DNA of 7,039 nucleotides from Petrotoga sp. UBA5851. Its GTDB lineage: Bacteria > Thermotogota > Thermotogae > Petrotogales > Petrotogaceae. The translations under genes were made by a program, and so were the position numbers. Each line of letters starts with the position of its first letter. Positions within the stretch are counted from its first letter, which is position 1. The stretch lies in contig DJGH01000020.1 of NCBI GenBank assembly GCA_002431635.1, forward strand, positions 2,939-9,977, in the 5' to 3' direction. Positions 6,715-7,039 of this stretch are shown here, piece by piece. Below the pieces are notes generated by a model. It was not told where the DNA came from. It saw nothing but the letters and a program-made list of their open reading frames with translations, and did not search any database.

Positions 6715-6852
6715 ATAGCCAAATAATACCATTTAAAGAAAAATAATTATGATTAAAGACATATTTCTTCTTTTATCTACCATATCCTCTTGCTGTAATC
6801 AAAATCACTATTTATGTAATTTTTTTTGCACTTTTGTCACATAGTACTTTTC

Positions 6853-6870
6853 TATGAAAGTTTTTTCATA
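6853..6870. repeat. Perfect inverted repeat TATGAAA-gttt-TTTCATA
   Basis: This repeat has two 7-bp arms with a 4-base spacer. The core TGAAAGTTTTTTCA differs from a cre-type operator (TGAAAGCGTTTTCA) only at the central CG. It sits about 170 bp upstream of the operon's -10 box. It could be a regulator site for this operon or for an unseen divergent gene, or a weak hairpin. No regulator gene is in the window. Confidence 0.35.
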
Positions 6871-7039
6871 CGTGTTTATAAAAATATTCAACGAAAAAAA
6901 ATACTTGAAGAGCAGAATTTTAACAGATGACGGGAAATGTTTACTTAATTAGTTTGCCGTACAAATAATTGGTGTGAAGTTTTTTTCAATAATTTTTATG
7001 AAAAGGTTATAAAATGTTTAATCACTAGATTTTTTTATA

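Larger units (their letters stand above)
6578..7039. other. Intergenic region: operon leader and promoter region, no gene seen
   Basis: These 460 bases are much richer in A and T than the genes, and stops are frequent in every frame. I found no ORF with a ribosome-binding site and no tRNA. From left to right they hold the binding-protein leader (about 6578-6670), an extended -10 promoter (6677-6685), A/T tracts with a small palindrome (6690-6714) and a TATGAAA inverted repeat (6853-6870). A possible rightward -10 (TATAAA, 7008-7013) has a poor -35. Whether a divergent gene begins beyond the right edge cannot be told. Confidence 0.7.

Noticed and set aside
7008..7039. Divergent plus-strand promoter and gene start near the right edge
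   Set aside because: TATAAA at 7008-7013 has only a weak TTCAAT 17 nt upstream, and the ATGs nearby meet a stop within a few codons. Too little sequence remains to support a gene.

Overview
The window holds one minus-strand operon for a peptide-type ABC importer (Opp/Dpp/nickel family). Transcription runs right to left, and the operon leaves the window at its left edge. In transcription order the genes are: a solute-binding protein (4490-6577), an M14-type zinc metallopeptidase (3056-4438), two permeases (DppB-like 2073-3056, DppC-like 1120-2061) and two ATPases (DppD-like 102-1106, and the first 36 codons of a DppF-like protein at 1-109). Spacing is tight. The stop of the peptidase overlaps the start of the first permease (TAATG), the later gaps are 11 and 13 nt, and the last two genes overlap by 8 nt. 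Each start has a purine-rich ribosome-binding site 5-8 nt upstream.

The machine works by family logic. The exported binding protein captures a peptide-like ligand and hands it to the permease pair. The two ATPases power import. The peptidase has no signal peptide, so it probably stays in the cytoplasm and processes what is imported. The peptidase gene sits second, directly after the binding protein and translationally coupled to the first permease. This suggests that uptake and hydrolysis form one pathway. A strong hairpin without a U-tract lies between the binding-protein gene and the peptidase gene, and may let the binding protein be made in excess.

The most unusual protein is the binding protein. 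It has a signal peptide but no lipobox cysteine. Between the signal peptide and the canonical SBP_bac_5 domain lie about 135 residues that resemble degenerate S-layer homology (SLH) repeats. I read this as a possible cell-envelope anchor replacing the usual lipid anchor.

The right-hand 460 bases (6578-7039) hold no convincing gene. They carry the operon leader, an extended -10 promoter, A/T tracts and several inverted repeats that could be operators.

The organism is a bacterium with moderately AT-rich DNA, GGAGG-type ribosome-binding sites and frequent AGA and ATA codons. A non-lipidated peptide-binding protein fits Thermotogota-like or other deep-branching anaerobic fermenters better than typical Firmicutes. 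This placement is tentative, because no rRNA or other marker gene is present. Nothing in the window points to a mobile element, CRISPR array, tRNA or rRNA. The likeliest new biology is the SLH-like binding protein and the peptidase built into the importer operon.
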